In this document: positions 1 through 6,611 of the stretch, piece by piece | How the letters are laid out: the number at the start of each line of letters is the position of its first letter | Position numbering within the stretch: the stretch's first letter is position 1 | Source of the DNA: an uncultured Planctomycetaceae bacterium | GTDB taxonomy: Bacteria; Planctomycetota; Planctomycetia; Pirellulales; UBA1268 | Reading direction: 5' to 3' | Length of the DNA stretch: 9,637 nucleotides | NCBI GenBank assembly: GCA_903885855.1 | Contig: CAISKG010000496.1 | Span: forward strand, 1 to 9,637 | Notes under the pieces: model-generated | The model's database searches: none | Told to the model about the DNA's origin: nothing | Seen by the model: the letters and a program-made list of their open reading frames with translations, nothing else | Program-made: the position numbers and the translations under genes

Positions 1-1259
1 ATGTGCACCGGGATGCGGATCGTGCGCGCCTGGTCGGCGATCGCGCGCGTGATCGCCTGCCGGATCCACCAGGTGGCGTACGTGGAGAACTTGAACCCGC
101 GCCGGTACTCGTACTTGTCCACCGCCCGCATCAGGCCGGTGTTCCCCTCCTGGATGAGGTCGAGGAAGGAGAGCCCCCGGTTGCGGTATTTCTTCGCGAT
201 CGAGACCACGAGGCGGAGGTTGGCGGCCGAGAGGGCCCGTTTCGCCCCCTCGTACTCCTCCTGGAGCCGTTCCAGCGACCCCACGCGCGAGCGCAGCGAC
301 CGTGGGCTCTCGAGCGTGGAGAGCATCAGATCACGGAGCTCCTTGCGCAGGTCGGCCCGCTCGTCGCGGCTGCGGCCGGAGTGCTCCACGACGCGCAACT
401 CCTCCTGGAGGCGGTCCATCCGCGACGACATCCCGCGGAGGAGCTTGAGGAGGGGCTGCACCCGCCGGGTGCGGAGGCTCAATTCCTCGACGAGCGTCAG
501 CGACTTGGCCCGGGTGCGCTTGAAACGCCGCCGCGCCTCGCGCTGCTCCTCCGGGCTCGATCGCCGGCTGACGAGGACCCGGAAGTCGGCCTTGGCCCGC
601 TCGATGAGGCTCGCGAGCGTCGCCAGGTTGTGGGGCATGCGCGACTGGATCTGCTCCTTCGTGAGGCGCTCGGTGAGCGAGACCTTGATCGTGCGGTCGA
701 AGGGGAGCTTGCCCTCGTGGACGCGCCGCAGGGTGTCGACGGTGGTCTGGAGCGAGTAGGAGCAGCCGAGGATCGCCCGCCGGAAACGCTTCCGCGTGAC
801 CTCGATCCGCTTGGCCAGGGCGATCTCCTCGGCGCGTGACAACAGCGGGATCTCCGCCATCTGCGCCAGGTACATCCGGATCGGATCGTTGCCGGCGTTG
901 GAGGGGGCGGTGGTGATCGCCTCGTCGCGCCGGGGCTGCGGCTTGGCCGGCTTCGCGGCGGCCTCCGGGGCCGGGGGGGGCGGCTGGTCGAGCAGGTCGA
1001 TCCCCTTCTCCTCGAGCGCCACCAGGAGCGCGTCGATCTTCTCCGGGTCGACCGCCTCGTCGGGCAGGTAGGCGTTGACCTGGTCGAAGGTCAGATACCC
1101 CTGCGCACGCCCCGTGGCGATGAGGGCCGCCAACTCGGCGTCGTGGGCGTGGTTGATCGGCGGAGCCTCGCCGGCGGCGGGACGGAGGTCGGCGCCGCCG
1201 TCGGCGGCGGACGCCCCTTCGGGCCGGTCGGAGGGGAGCGGGGCGTGTGGCTTCTTCAT
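1..1259 (-). CDS. rpoD: RNA polymerase primary sigma factor RpoD/SigA (3' end beyond the window)
   Basis: This is the housekeeping sigma factor, which directs core RNA polymerase to -10/-35 promoters. I translated it by hand: 419 codons are visible from ATG 1259, and the frame leaves the window at the left edge. Residues about 38-92 resemble region 1.1 (TFDQVNAYLPDEAVDPEKID). Region 1.2 starts at N124 (NDPIRMYLAQMAEIPLLSR). Residues about 165-338 are an arginine- and glutamate-rich, probably helical insert, as in large primary sigmas. Region 2 starts about residue 340 (NLRLVVSIAKKYRNRGL, DLIQEGNTGLMRAVDKYEYRRG) and includes the -10 recognition and melting helix (FSTYATWWIRQAITRAIADQ). The visible part ends at RTIRIPVH, so regions 3 and 4 are missing only because the window stops. 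An AAGGAG Shine-Dalgarno (1273-1268) sits 8 nt before the ATG. It follows dnaG by 103 nt on the same strand, so co-transcription is likely. The family call is near certain; paralogy with other RpoD-like sigmas cannot be excluded. Confidence 0.96.
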   Translation of the reverse strand, partial: MKKPHAPLPSDRPEGASAADGGADLRPAAGEAPPINHAHDAELAALIATGRAQGYLTFDQVNAYLPDEAVDPEKIDALLVALEEKGIDLLDQPPPPAPEAAAKPAKPQPRRDEAITTAPSNAGNDPIRMYLAQMAEIPLLSRAEEIALAKRIEVTRKRFRRAILGCSYSLQTTVDTLRRVHEGKLPFDRTIKVSLTERLTKEQIQSRMPHNLATLASLIERAKADFRVLVSRRSSPEEQREARRRFKRTRAKSLTLVEELSLRTRRVQPLLKLLRGMSSRMDRLQEELRVVEHSGRSRDERADLRKELRDLMLSTLESPRSLRSRVGSLERLQEEYEGAKRALSAANLRLVVSIAKKYRNRGLSFLDLIQEGNTGLMRAVDKYEYRRGFKFSTYATWWIRQAITRAIADQARTIRIPVH

Positions 1260-1313
1260 GGGAGGTTCTCCTTCACCATCCTACCGTCACTCGCGCACCG
1301 CCCCCCGGCGTGT

Positions 1314-1330
1314 CCCCGGATCCTCCGGGG
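1314..1330 (-). other. Intercistronic hairpin between dnaG and rpoD
   Basis: A perfect inverted repeat, CCCCGGA-GGA-TCCGGGG on the minus strand: a 7-bp GC-rich stem with a 3-nt loop, 32 nt after the dnaG stop and 54 nt before the rpoD ATG. No U-run follows, so it does not look like an intrinsic terminator. In E. coli the dnaG-rpoD junction carries an mRNA processing site that uncouples the two expression levels. A similar role here is inference only. I saw no convincing promoter for rpoD in the 103-nt spacer. Confidence 0.5.
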
Positions 1331-1362
1331 CGACGCCGATCGCAGTGACGAGGCGGGCACCC

Positions 1363-3240
1363 TCACCCATCCTTGGGATCGGTCATGCCCTGAGCTTCGC
1401 GTCGCCGGGCGACGAGTCGCTCGAGAACGTCGGCCTCCGCCTCCGGGGCGAGGCGGGAAGATTGCAGTGTGCGCAGGCCCTCGGCGGCGTCGCGCGCCGC
1501 CCGGCGGCGGCGCAGCGCTTCGGCGAGGTGGTCGAGGCGCTGGGCGGCCGGCGCCGCGCCGTCGGCGTGGAGGTTGGCGTCGACGGCCACGAGCAGGCTC
1601 TGCACGCCGGGGTCGGCCAGTTCCATGAGGAGGCCGTGAAGGTCGACGGCCCGCCCGGCGGCGTGCATCCCGCGCGCCACCTCGAGGACCGTGCGGCAGA
1701 CCGGCGTCTCCACGTCCTCCGGGGGCACCTCGCGGATCACCAGCCCCGTTCCCTCCGGCACCCCCACGAGCACCTCGAGCACCTCGCGGTCCCAGGGGGG
1801 CAGCCGCTGCGGTGCCGCGGGAATCGTGGCGGGGGCGGCGTCGCGCCGCCGCGGCTGATCGCCCCGCAGGGCCCCGAGCCGCTCCTCGAGGGCCGCCCGC
1901 GAGAGGCCGAAGCGGCGTGCGAGCCTTCCCAGGATCTGATCCTGCCGCAGGCGCCACTGCGACGGCGGCAGCGGCGTCGTCGTGGCGGCCCGGCCGAGCG
2001 CCGCCAGCACGCTCTCCACCGCCGCGAGGGCCGCGTCGTCGCCGCGGCCGGCGACGCGGGCGGCGGCCTCCTCGAGCCGGTACTCGATCGCGTCGACGGC
2101 CGAGTCGACCAGCGCCTCGAGGGCGTCACGGCCGCGCTCGAGCGCGAATTCGCACGGGTCCACCCCCTGCGGCATCCTCGCGATGCGCACGTCGATCGGC
2201 TCGGCGAGGAGCACGTCGAGCACCTCGTCGGCCCGGCGCCGGCCCGCCTCGTCGCCGTCGAGAAGGAGGACGATCCTTTCGGCGTAGCGGCGCAGGAGCC
2301 GCGCGTGGCGCTCGCCGAGGGCGGTGCCGAGCACGGCGACGACGTCGTCACACCCCACCTGGCGGGCCGCCAGGCAGTCGGTGTAGCCCTCCACCACGAC
2401 GGCCCGGCCGGTCTTGGCCATCCCCTCGCGCGCCGACTCGAGGCCGTACAGCAGCGAGCTCTTGGAGAAGACCGGCGTCTCGGGGGAGTTGATGTATTTG
2501 GCCGCCTCGCCCGAGCCGGGGAGGACACGGCCGCCGAAGGCCACGCAGCGCCCCTGCGGATCGAGGATTGGAAACATGACCCGGTCGCGGAAACGGTCGT
2601 AGTGCCCGCCGCGCTCCTGGCGCTCGATCGCCAGCCCGGCCCGCACCAGCAACTCGGCGGGGAATCCGGCGGCCGCCGATTGCCGGAGGAGCCAGTCCCA
2701 CGAGGCCGGCGCGAAGCCGACCCGGAAGCGATCGATGGAGTCCTGGGAGAGGCCGCGGCCGAGGAGGTAGTCGCGGGCCCGGGCGCCGTCCGGGTGACGG
2801 ATCTGCTCGGCGAACCGGTCGCGCGCCCAGGCGAGGACGCGATGGAGGGATTGGCGTTCGTCCGGCGGGAGGCCGCCGCGGCCGCGGGGAAGGTCGATCC
2901 CGGCCCGCTCGGCCAGCTGCTCGAGCGCCTCGCGGAACTCGAGCTTCTCGATGCGCATCAAGAACGAGAACACGTCGCCGCCGAGATCGCACACCCAGCA
3001 GCGGAAGGTCTGCCGCTCGGGGCTGACCTGGAAACTCGGCCGCGAGTCGTCGTGCCAGGGGCAGAGGCCGACGAGGTTCTTGCCCTGCCGGCGCAGCGTG
3101 AGGTAGGAGCCGACGAGGTCGACGATGTCGGTGGCCTCGCGGACGCGTTCCTTGACGTCGTCCCAGGCCGCGCCGCGGCCGCCCGCCCGGTCGCCGGCAG
3201 TGCCGTCGAACGTGCGGCGGTCGTCCCCCGTGCTCGTCAT
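1363..3240 (-). CDS. dnaG: DNA primase DnaG
   Basis: Makes the RNA primers for chromosome replication and works with the replicative helicase DnaB. The call is 625 residues from ATG 3240. The N-terminal zinc finger is C60-x2-H63 ... C81-x2-C84 (CPWH, CWVC) with the typical following GGD. The catalytic core holds a TOPRIM fold with E284 in VEGYTD and the metal-binding D328-G329-D330 (LLLDGDEAGRR), followed by GVDPCEF around 359-365. The C-terminal ~150 residues are helical and fit a helicase-interacting domain, but are poorly conserved to the eye. A GTG in the same frame at 3318 would add 26 residues. I prefer ATG 3240 because AGGAGGGG lies just upstream and because a strong promoter candidate puts the transcript start at about 3318. 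The zinc finger is intact with either start. It is followed by rpoD, as in the macromolecular-synthesis operon; no rpsU precedes it here. Confidence 0.97.
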   Translation of the reverse strand: MTSTGDDRRTFDGTAGDRAGGRGAAWDDVKERVREATDIVDLVGSYLTLRRQGKNLVGLCPWHDDSRPSFQVSPERQTFRCWVCDLGGDVFSFLMRIEKLEFREALEQLAERAGIDLPRGRGGLPPDERQSLHRVLAWARDRFAEQIRHPDGARARDYLLGRGLSQDSIDRFRVGFAPASWDWLLRQSAAAGFPAELLVRAGLAIERQERGGHYDRFRDRVMFPILDPQGRCVAFGGRVLPGSGEAAKYINSPETPVFSKSSLLYGLESAREGMAKTGRAVVVEGYTDCLAARQVGCDDVVAVLGTALGERHARLLRRYAERIVLLLDGDEAGRRRADEVLDVLLAEPIDVRIARMPQGVDPCEFALERGRDALEALVDSAVDAIEYRLEEAAARVAGRGDDAALAAVESVLAALGRAATTTPLPPSQWRLRQDQILGRLARRFGLSRAALEERLGALRGDQPRRRDAAPATIPAAPQRLPPWDREVLEVLVGVPEGTGLVIREVPPEDVETPVCRTVLEVARGMHAAGRAVDLHGLLMELADPGVQSLLVAVDANLHADGAAPAAQRLDHLAEALRRRRAARDAAEGLRTLQSSRLAPEAEADVLERLVARRREAQGMTDPKDG

Positions 3241-3245
3241 GCGCC

Positions 3246-3251
3246 CCTCCT
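3246..3251 (-). promoter_or_regulatory. Strong ribosome binding site that fixes the dnaG start
   Basis: AGGAGG (continuing as AGGAGGGG) on the minus strand, 5 nt before ATG 3240. It is the best Shine-Dalgarno match in the window. No such site precedes the upstream in-frame GTG at 3318, so the longer 651-residue reading is unlikely. Confidence 0.75.
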
Positions 3252-3324
3252 GGACGATCCGGTGGGGGCCGGCGGTCCCCGTCGCCAGGGCCGCGTCCAC
3301 ATCTCCCACCGAACTCACCGCCGC

Positions 3325-3353
3325 AATCTAGGACCGCGGAAAAAGCCGGTCAA
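3325..3353 (-). promoter_or_regulatory. Sigma70-type promoter for dnaG(-rpoD)
   Basis: On the minus strand TTGACC (3353-3348, 5 of 6 to TTGACA) is followed after exactly 17 nt by TAGATT (3330-3325, 4 of 6 to TATAAT). The spacer contains a T5 run. The expected transcript start is about 3318, which gives a leader of roughly 78 nt before ATG 3240. The site lies in the 187-nt gap between the response regulator stop and dnaG, so dnaG need not depend on upstream genes. This rests on sequence match only, though both spacing and -35 are good in otherwise very GC-rich DNA. Confidence 0.6.
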
Positions 3354-3427
3354 TCGCACATTCGGCCCCGACGCAGCCTGCCCAGATTCCGCGCCTTCCG
3401 TCGCCGCCCCAGGGCGCGGCGCATGCC

Positions 3428-3910
3428 TCACGTGCCGGGGGGCAGGAGCCGCCGCACGCTCTCCAGAAGGCGATCCATGGAGAAGGGCTTGCGGATGTAG
3501 TCGTCGACGCCGAGCATCTCCGCGTAGGCCTTGTGGCGGCTCCCCTCGTTGGCCGTGATCATGATCACGCGCACGGGCACCGGGTGGCTGCGGCGCAGCT
3601 TCTCGAGCACGAGGAAGCCGCTCCGCTTGGGCATCATCATGTCGAGGATCACCAGATCCGGATTCTCCCGTTCCGCGAGGAGGAGCCCCTGGTTGCCGTC
3701 GCGGCCGACGAGGATCTCGTAGCCCTTCGACTCGAGCACGGCGCGCATCGACTCCACGATCTCGGCGTCGTCGTCCACCAGCAGGATGCGCCGCCCCGGC
3801 GGAGGGGCCGGAGGCGCGGCCGGAGCGTCGGCGGGGAGGGCGGTCTCGGCCGGCTTGGCCTTGGTCGGCTTGCCGGTGACGGCCTTCGCCGCCTTCTTGG
3901 AGGGGGGCAT
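3428..3910 (-). CDS. Single-domain response regulator with basic Ala/Pro/Lys-rich N-terminal tail
   Basis: A 160-residue CheY-like receiver with no output domain. Residues 1-39 are a low-complexity tail, lysine-rich at first (KKAAKAVTGKPTKAKPAE) and then Ala/Pro-rich. The receiver spans about 40-158. The acidic metal-binding pair is D46/D47 (ILLVDDDAE), the phospho-acceptor is D90 (DLVILDMMMPK), the switch threonine is T119 (IMITANEG) and the conserved lysine is K141 (RKPF). All catalytic positions are kept, so phosphorylation by a histidine kinase is expected. No kinase is encoded in the window. The start is supported by AGGA 6 nt upstream of ATG 3910. It lies 69 nt downstream of the PAP2 gene on the same strand and could share its transcript. 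The partner and output are unknown; CheY/Spo0F-like signalling by protein contact is the usual role of this architecture. Confidence 0.93.
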   Translation of the reverse strand: MPPSKKAAKAVTGKPTKAKPAETALPADAPAAPPAPPPGRRILLVDDDAEIVESMRAVLESKGYEILVGRDGNQGLLLAERENPDLVILDMMMPKRSGFLVLEKLRRSHPVPVRVIMITANEGSRHKAYAEMLGVDDYIRKPFSMDRLLESVRRLLPPGT

Positions 3911-3972
3911 GGAGGTTCCTGCAGGGGCACTGGGGGCGGTCGGGCACCATGGCCGGCCCGCCCCGGGTCACC

Positions 3973-3987
3973 CCGGATTTTATCCGG
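3973..3987 (-). other. Hairpin with the PAP2 stop codon in its loop
   Basis: The perfect palindrome CCGGAT-AAA-ATCCGG (minus strand) has a 6-bp stem. The TAA stop codon (3982-3980) starts in the last stem base and fills part of the loop. A second stem, CCGGG-GTGA-CCCGG (3976-3963), shares bases 3973-3976 with the first, so the two would compete. No U-run follows. It may be a weak transcript-end or processing structure between the PAP2 and response regulator genes; function is not shown. Confidence 0.35.
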
Positions 3988-4750
3988 AATCCGCGTCGGC
4001 TCCACCCGGATCCCCCGCGGGGCCGAGGAACCACGCGGCGCCGACGAGGCCCAGCGCGGCGCCGAAACAAGTGTCGCTGGGGAAGTGGGCGCTCGAGAGG
4101 ACGCGCTGCGCCATCGCCATCAGGGCGAAGAGGGCGAAAAACCTGCGCCCGCGCGGATAGCGCCACGCCAGCGCCGCGGCGAAGCCGGCGGCCATGGCGG
4201 AGTGCCCCGACGGAAAGCTCTGGATGTTCGAGCGGCTGCCGGCGGCCGTGGCGACGAACACCTGGCTGAACGAATCCCAGACCGACGCCTGGATCGCGAA
4301 ATCGGCCGCCCGCGGCCGGACACGCGCCACGCAGAGCTTGACGAGGTCGGTGCCGATCGCGCCGGCGAGGGTGGCCCCGAGCATCCGCGCGAAGGCGGCC
4401 TGCGCCGCCGGCAGCGGCTGGCGCCCGCCGTGTCGGTTCCGCCACGCGGCGATCAGCCGTGCGGGCCACTGGAGGCCCGGGTCGAGCACCAGCACCAGGC
4501 CCAGGATCACCGCCACGCTCCCGGCGTGAGCCACCACCTCCGAGAGGGTGACGAGGCGGCGGATCTCGTCGGCCACCTCGGTGAGGACGCGGGGCGTCGC
4601 CGCGGGCCAACGCCCCTCCTTGAACCACCGGGCCACCGGAACGTCGACCGCGAGCGCCGCCATGCCGACGAGCACGAGCGCCGCCGCGATGCGGAGGAGC
4701 GGTCGCGCCGCGGCAGGGCCTCGGGCGGGCGGGGATGGGGGATTGGCCAT
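3980..4750 (-). CDS. PAP2-family (type 2 phosphatidic acid phosphatase) membrane phosphatase
   Basis: A 256-residue integral membrane protein carrying all three motifs of the PAP2 superfamily: K138-x6-R145-P146 (KLCVARVRP), P180-S181-G182-H183 (FPSGHSAM) and R216-x5-H222-x3-D226 (RVLSSAHFPSD). H183 and H222 are expected to be the acid/base and nucleophilic histidines. Hydrophobic segments lie at about 20-38, 72-90, 122-140, 184-197, 203-214 and 228-243, which fits a six-helix enzyme with its active site at the outer membrane face. Bacterial members dephosphorylate undecaprenyl pyrophosphate, phosphatidylglycerophosphate or phosphatidate; the sequence does not say which. An extra polar stretch at 91-120 links helices 2 and 3. 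No clear Shine-Dalgarno precedes ATG 4750, so the start is less certain than the family. It follows comM by 78 nt in the same direction. Confidence 0.92.
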   Translation of the reverse strand: MANPPSPPARGPAAARPLLRIAAALVLVGMAALAVDVPVARWFKEGRWPAATPRVLTEVADEIRRLVTLSEVVAHAGSVAVILGLVLVLDPGLQWPARLIAAWRNRHGGRQPLPAAQAAFARMLGATLAGAIGTDLVKLCVARVRPRAADFAIQASVWDSFSQVFVATAAGSRSNIQSFPSGHSAMAAGFAAALAWRYPRGRRFFALFALMAMAQRVLSSAHFPSDTCFGAALGLVGAAWFLGPAGDPGGADADSG

Positions 4751-4828
4751 CCCGGAAAATGTGTCACAAGCGCCCGCGGCGGTCCATGCTGGTTTCCCCG
4801 GGCGCCGACCGACCGCGCGCGGCCGCCG

Positions 4829-6373
4829 TCAGGTCCACAGCGCCCGGTCGAGAAGGCGGTAATTGATCGCCTCGGCGAGGTGGGCGCAGAGGATCGTGTC
4901 GGAGGCGTCGAGATCGGCGATGGTCCGCGACACGCGCAGCACCTTGTCGTGGGCCCGGGCCGAGAGTCCGAGATTGGTCACCGCGCCTTTGAGCAATTCG
5001 GCCGCCGCCGGCTCGAGCGGGCAGAACTCGCGGACCTGCCGGCTCGTCAGCCGGGCATTGGCCCGCGCCGCGCCCGCGCCGCCGGCGCCGCGAGCCGCCT
5101 GACGGGCGCGGGCCGCGAGCACGGCCTCGCGCATCGTGGCGCTCGACGTGCCGGGCCGGCTGGCGGAGAGATCGCGGAAGGGCACCGCGGGCACCTCGAG
5201 CTGGATGTCGATCCGGTCGAGGAGGGGGCCGGAGATCTTGCCGACGTACTTCTCCACCTGCGGCGGCGTGCACTGGCACTCGCGGCGCGGGTCGCCCCGG
5301 TAGCCGCAGGGGCAGGGATTGAACGCCGCCACGAGCATGAATTCGGCGGGAAAGCGCGTCGTGGACCGGGCCCGGCTGATGGTCACCGTCCCGTCCTCGA
5401 GCGGCTGGCGGAGCACCTCGAGCGTGCGCCGGTTGAACTCCGGCAGCTCGTCGAGGAACAGCACGCCATTGTGGGCCAGGCTGATCTCCCCCGGCATCGG
5501 CACCGAGCGGCCCCCCACGAGCCCGGCCTCGGAAATCGTGTGGTGCGGGGCGCGGAAGGGGCGCGTGGCCAAGAGCGGCTGGCCGGGCGCGAGGAGGCCG
5601 AGGGAGCTGTAGATCCGCGTGGTCTCGATCGACTCCGACGGCGTCAGGGGGGGCAGGATCGTCGGGATCCGCTTGGCGAGCATCGTCTTTCCCCCGCCCG
5701 GGGGCCCGAGCATCGCCACGTTGTGCCCCCCGGCCGCCGCCACGCACAGCGCCCGCTTGGCCGCCTCCTGCCCGCGCACGTCGGAGAAGTCGATGTCGTA
5801 GGAGGCGTAGCGGTCGAACCATTCCCCCGTCGGGCTCGGCGACGGCGGGATCGGCAGGTCGCCGGAGAAAAACCGGACCGCCTCGGTGAGCGAGGCCACC
5901 GGGATCACCTCGATGCCCTCGACCACGGCCGCCTCGGTGGCGCTCGCCGCCGGAACCACCACGCCGCGCAGGCCCGACTGCCGCGCCGCCGTCATCGCCA
6001 TCGAGAGCGCGCCGCGGGCCGGGCGCGTGGAGCCCTCGAGCGACAGCTCGCCGACGACGGCGTACTCGGCGAAGCGATCGGAGCTGAACTGCCCGCTGCC
6101 CGCGAGGATCCCCAGCGTGATCGGGAGGTCGAAGGTGGCCGCCTGCTTGGGGAGCTCGGCCGGGGCGAGATTCACCACCACCCGGTCTTGGGGCCGCGTG
6201 AACCCGCAGTTGACCATCGCCCGCGCCACGCGGTGCGTGCTCTCGCGGATCGCCGCGTCGGGAAGCCCCACCAGCACCGTCGCCGGCAGAGCGCCGGAGG
6301 AGACGTCGACCTCGACGTCGACCGGCACCGCGTCGATGCCCAACAACGAGAATGTCCGTAGCCGTGCCAACAT
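4829..6373 (-). CDS. comM: ComM/YifB-family Mg-chelatase-like AAA+ ATPase
   Basis: A 514-residue protein, close to the ~506 of the proteobacterial family. ComM is a hexameric helicase that drives branch migration during integration of transforming DNA; the family is also widespread in species not known to be competent. Residues about 1-170 form the N-terminal ChlI-like (S5-fold) domain (DAVPVDVEVDVSSGALPATVLVGLPD is split here as the 16-41 region; VVVNLAPAELPK at 65-76). The AAA+ core has Walker A GPPGGGKT (223-230), Walker B GVLFLDEL (303-310) and the LLDRIDI segment (384-390). A four-cysteine cluster C354/C356/C366/C368 (NPCPCGY, ECQC) may bind zinc. A C-terminal Mg-chelatase-type domain ends at the stop. 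The open frame extends 139 codons further upstream, but ATG 6373 has GGAGG 7 nt before it and begins with the family's MLARLRTFSLLGI, so it is the start. Confidence 0.95.
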   Translation of the reverse strand: MLARLRTFSLLGIDAVPVDVEVDVSSGALPATVLVGLPDAAIRESTHRVARAMVNCGFTRPQDRVVVNLAPAELPKQAATFDLPITLGILAGSGQFSSDRFAEYAVVGELSLEGSTRPARGALSMAMTAARQSGLRGVVVPAASATEAAVVEGIEVIPVASLTEAVRFFSGDLPIPPSPSPTGEWFDRYASYDIDFSDVRGQEAAKRALCVAAAGGHNVAMLGPPGGGKTMLAKRIPTILPPLTPSESIETTRIYSSLGLLAPGQPLLATRPFRAPHHTISEAGLVGGRSVPMPGEISLAHNGVLFLDELPEFNRRTLEVLRQPLEDGTVTISRARSTTRFPAEFMLVAAFNPCPCGYRGDPRRECQCTPPQVEKYVGKISGPLLDRIDIQLEVPAVPFRDLSASRPGTSSATMREAVLAARARQAARGAGGAGAARANARLTSRQVREFCPLEPAAAELLKGAVTNLGLSARAHDKVLRVSRTIADLDASDTILCAHLAEAINYRLLDRALWT

Positions 6374-6456
6374 GGCGCCCCCTCCGCACGTGCCCGATGT
6401 GCCCGCTCCCGCGCGACCGGCGGCCGCACGGCCCCCCCGGCGGGGAGGCGGGCGGG

Positions 6457-6485
6457 AGTGTACGGGCGTACAGTCATTTCGTCCA
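6457..6485 (-). promoter_or_regulatory. Possible comM promoter
   Basis: On the minus strand TGGACG (6485-6480, 4 of 6) is separated by 17 nt from TACACT (6462-6457, 4 of 6). This would start a transcript about 75 nt before the comM ATG. Each box is only a moderate match. The spacing and the overlap with the palindrome at 6459-6472 are what make it worth listing. Confidence 0.35.
6459..6472. promoter_or_regulatory. Perfect 14-bp palindrome, candidate operator in the comM/S46 divergent spacer
   Basis: TGTACG-GG-CGTACA, two perfect 6-bp arms around a 2-nt centre, 86 bp from the comM start and 139 bp before the peptidase start. It covers the end of the spacer and most of the -10 box of the possible comM promoter, the classic place for a repressor. 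On the minus strand it reads CTGT-N8-ACAC with one flanking base each side, which resembles the proteobacterial LexA half-sites CTGT-N8-ACAG. No lexA gene is in the window and planctomycete LexA sites may differ, so the identity of the binding protein is open. The rest of the 238-bp spacer shows no clear promoter for the peptidase gene. Confidence 0.45.
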
Positions 6486-6611
6486 GCCGCCGCCGGACGG
6501 CTTCTGTCCCGCGCCACCCGCGCGGTACCTTGTTCCCGCCGGGGCTCCCGCAGCCCCCGACCGGGTCGGCGACGGCCCGCCCGCTCCTTTTCCCGAATCC
6601 GGAATCGACCC

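Noticed and set aside
1260..1362. Separate rpoD promoter with TAGGAT as -10 box
   Set aside because: The expected -35 position holds only a run of G, so the match is not better than chance.
1075..3558. 827-codon open frame on the plus strand
   Set aside because: It lies antisense to dnaG, whose zinc finger and TOPRIM motifs are certain. Its product is a low-complexity Arg/Gly/Ala/Pro string with no recognisable domain, as expected from a high-GC shadow frame.
3533..6361. 942-codon open frame on the plus strand spanning three genes
   Set aside because: Antisense to the response regulator, PAP2 and comM genes. The product is His/Arg/Gly-rich and shapeless; crossing three real genes without a break reflects the absence of AT-rich stops.
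5886..6611. 242-codon upstream extension of the peptidase frame
   Set aside because: It overlaps the comM coding region in antisense and would bury the signal peptide inside the protein. The secretion signal right after ATG 6612 fixes the start.
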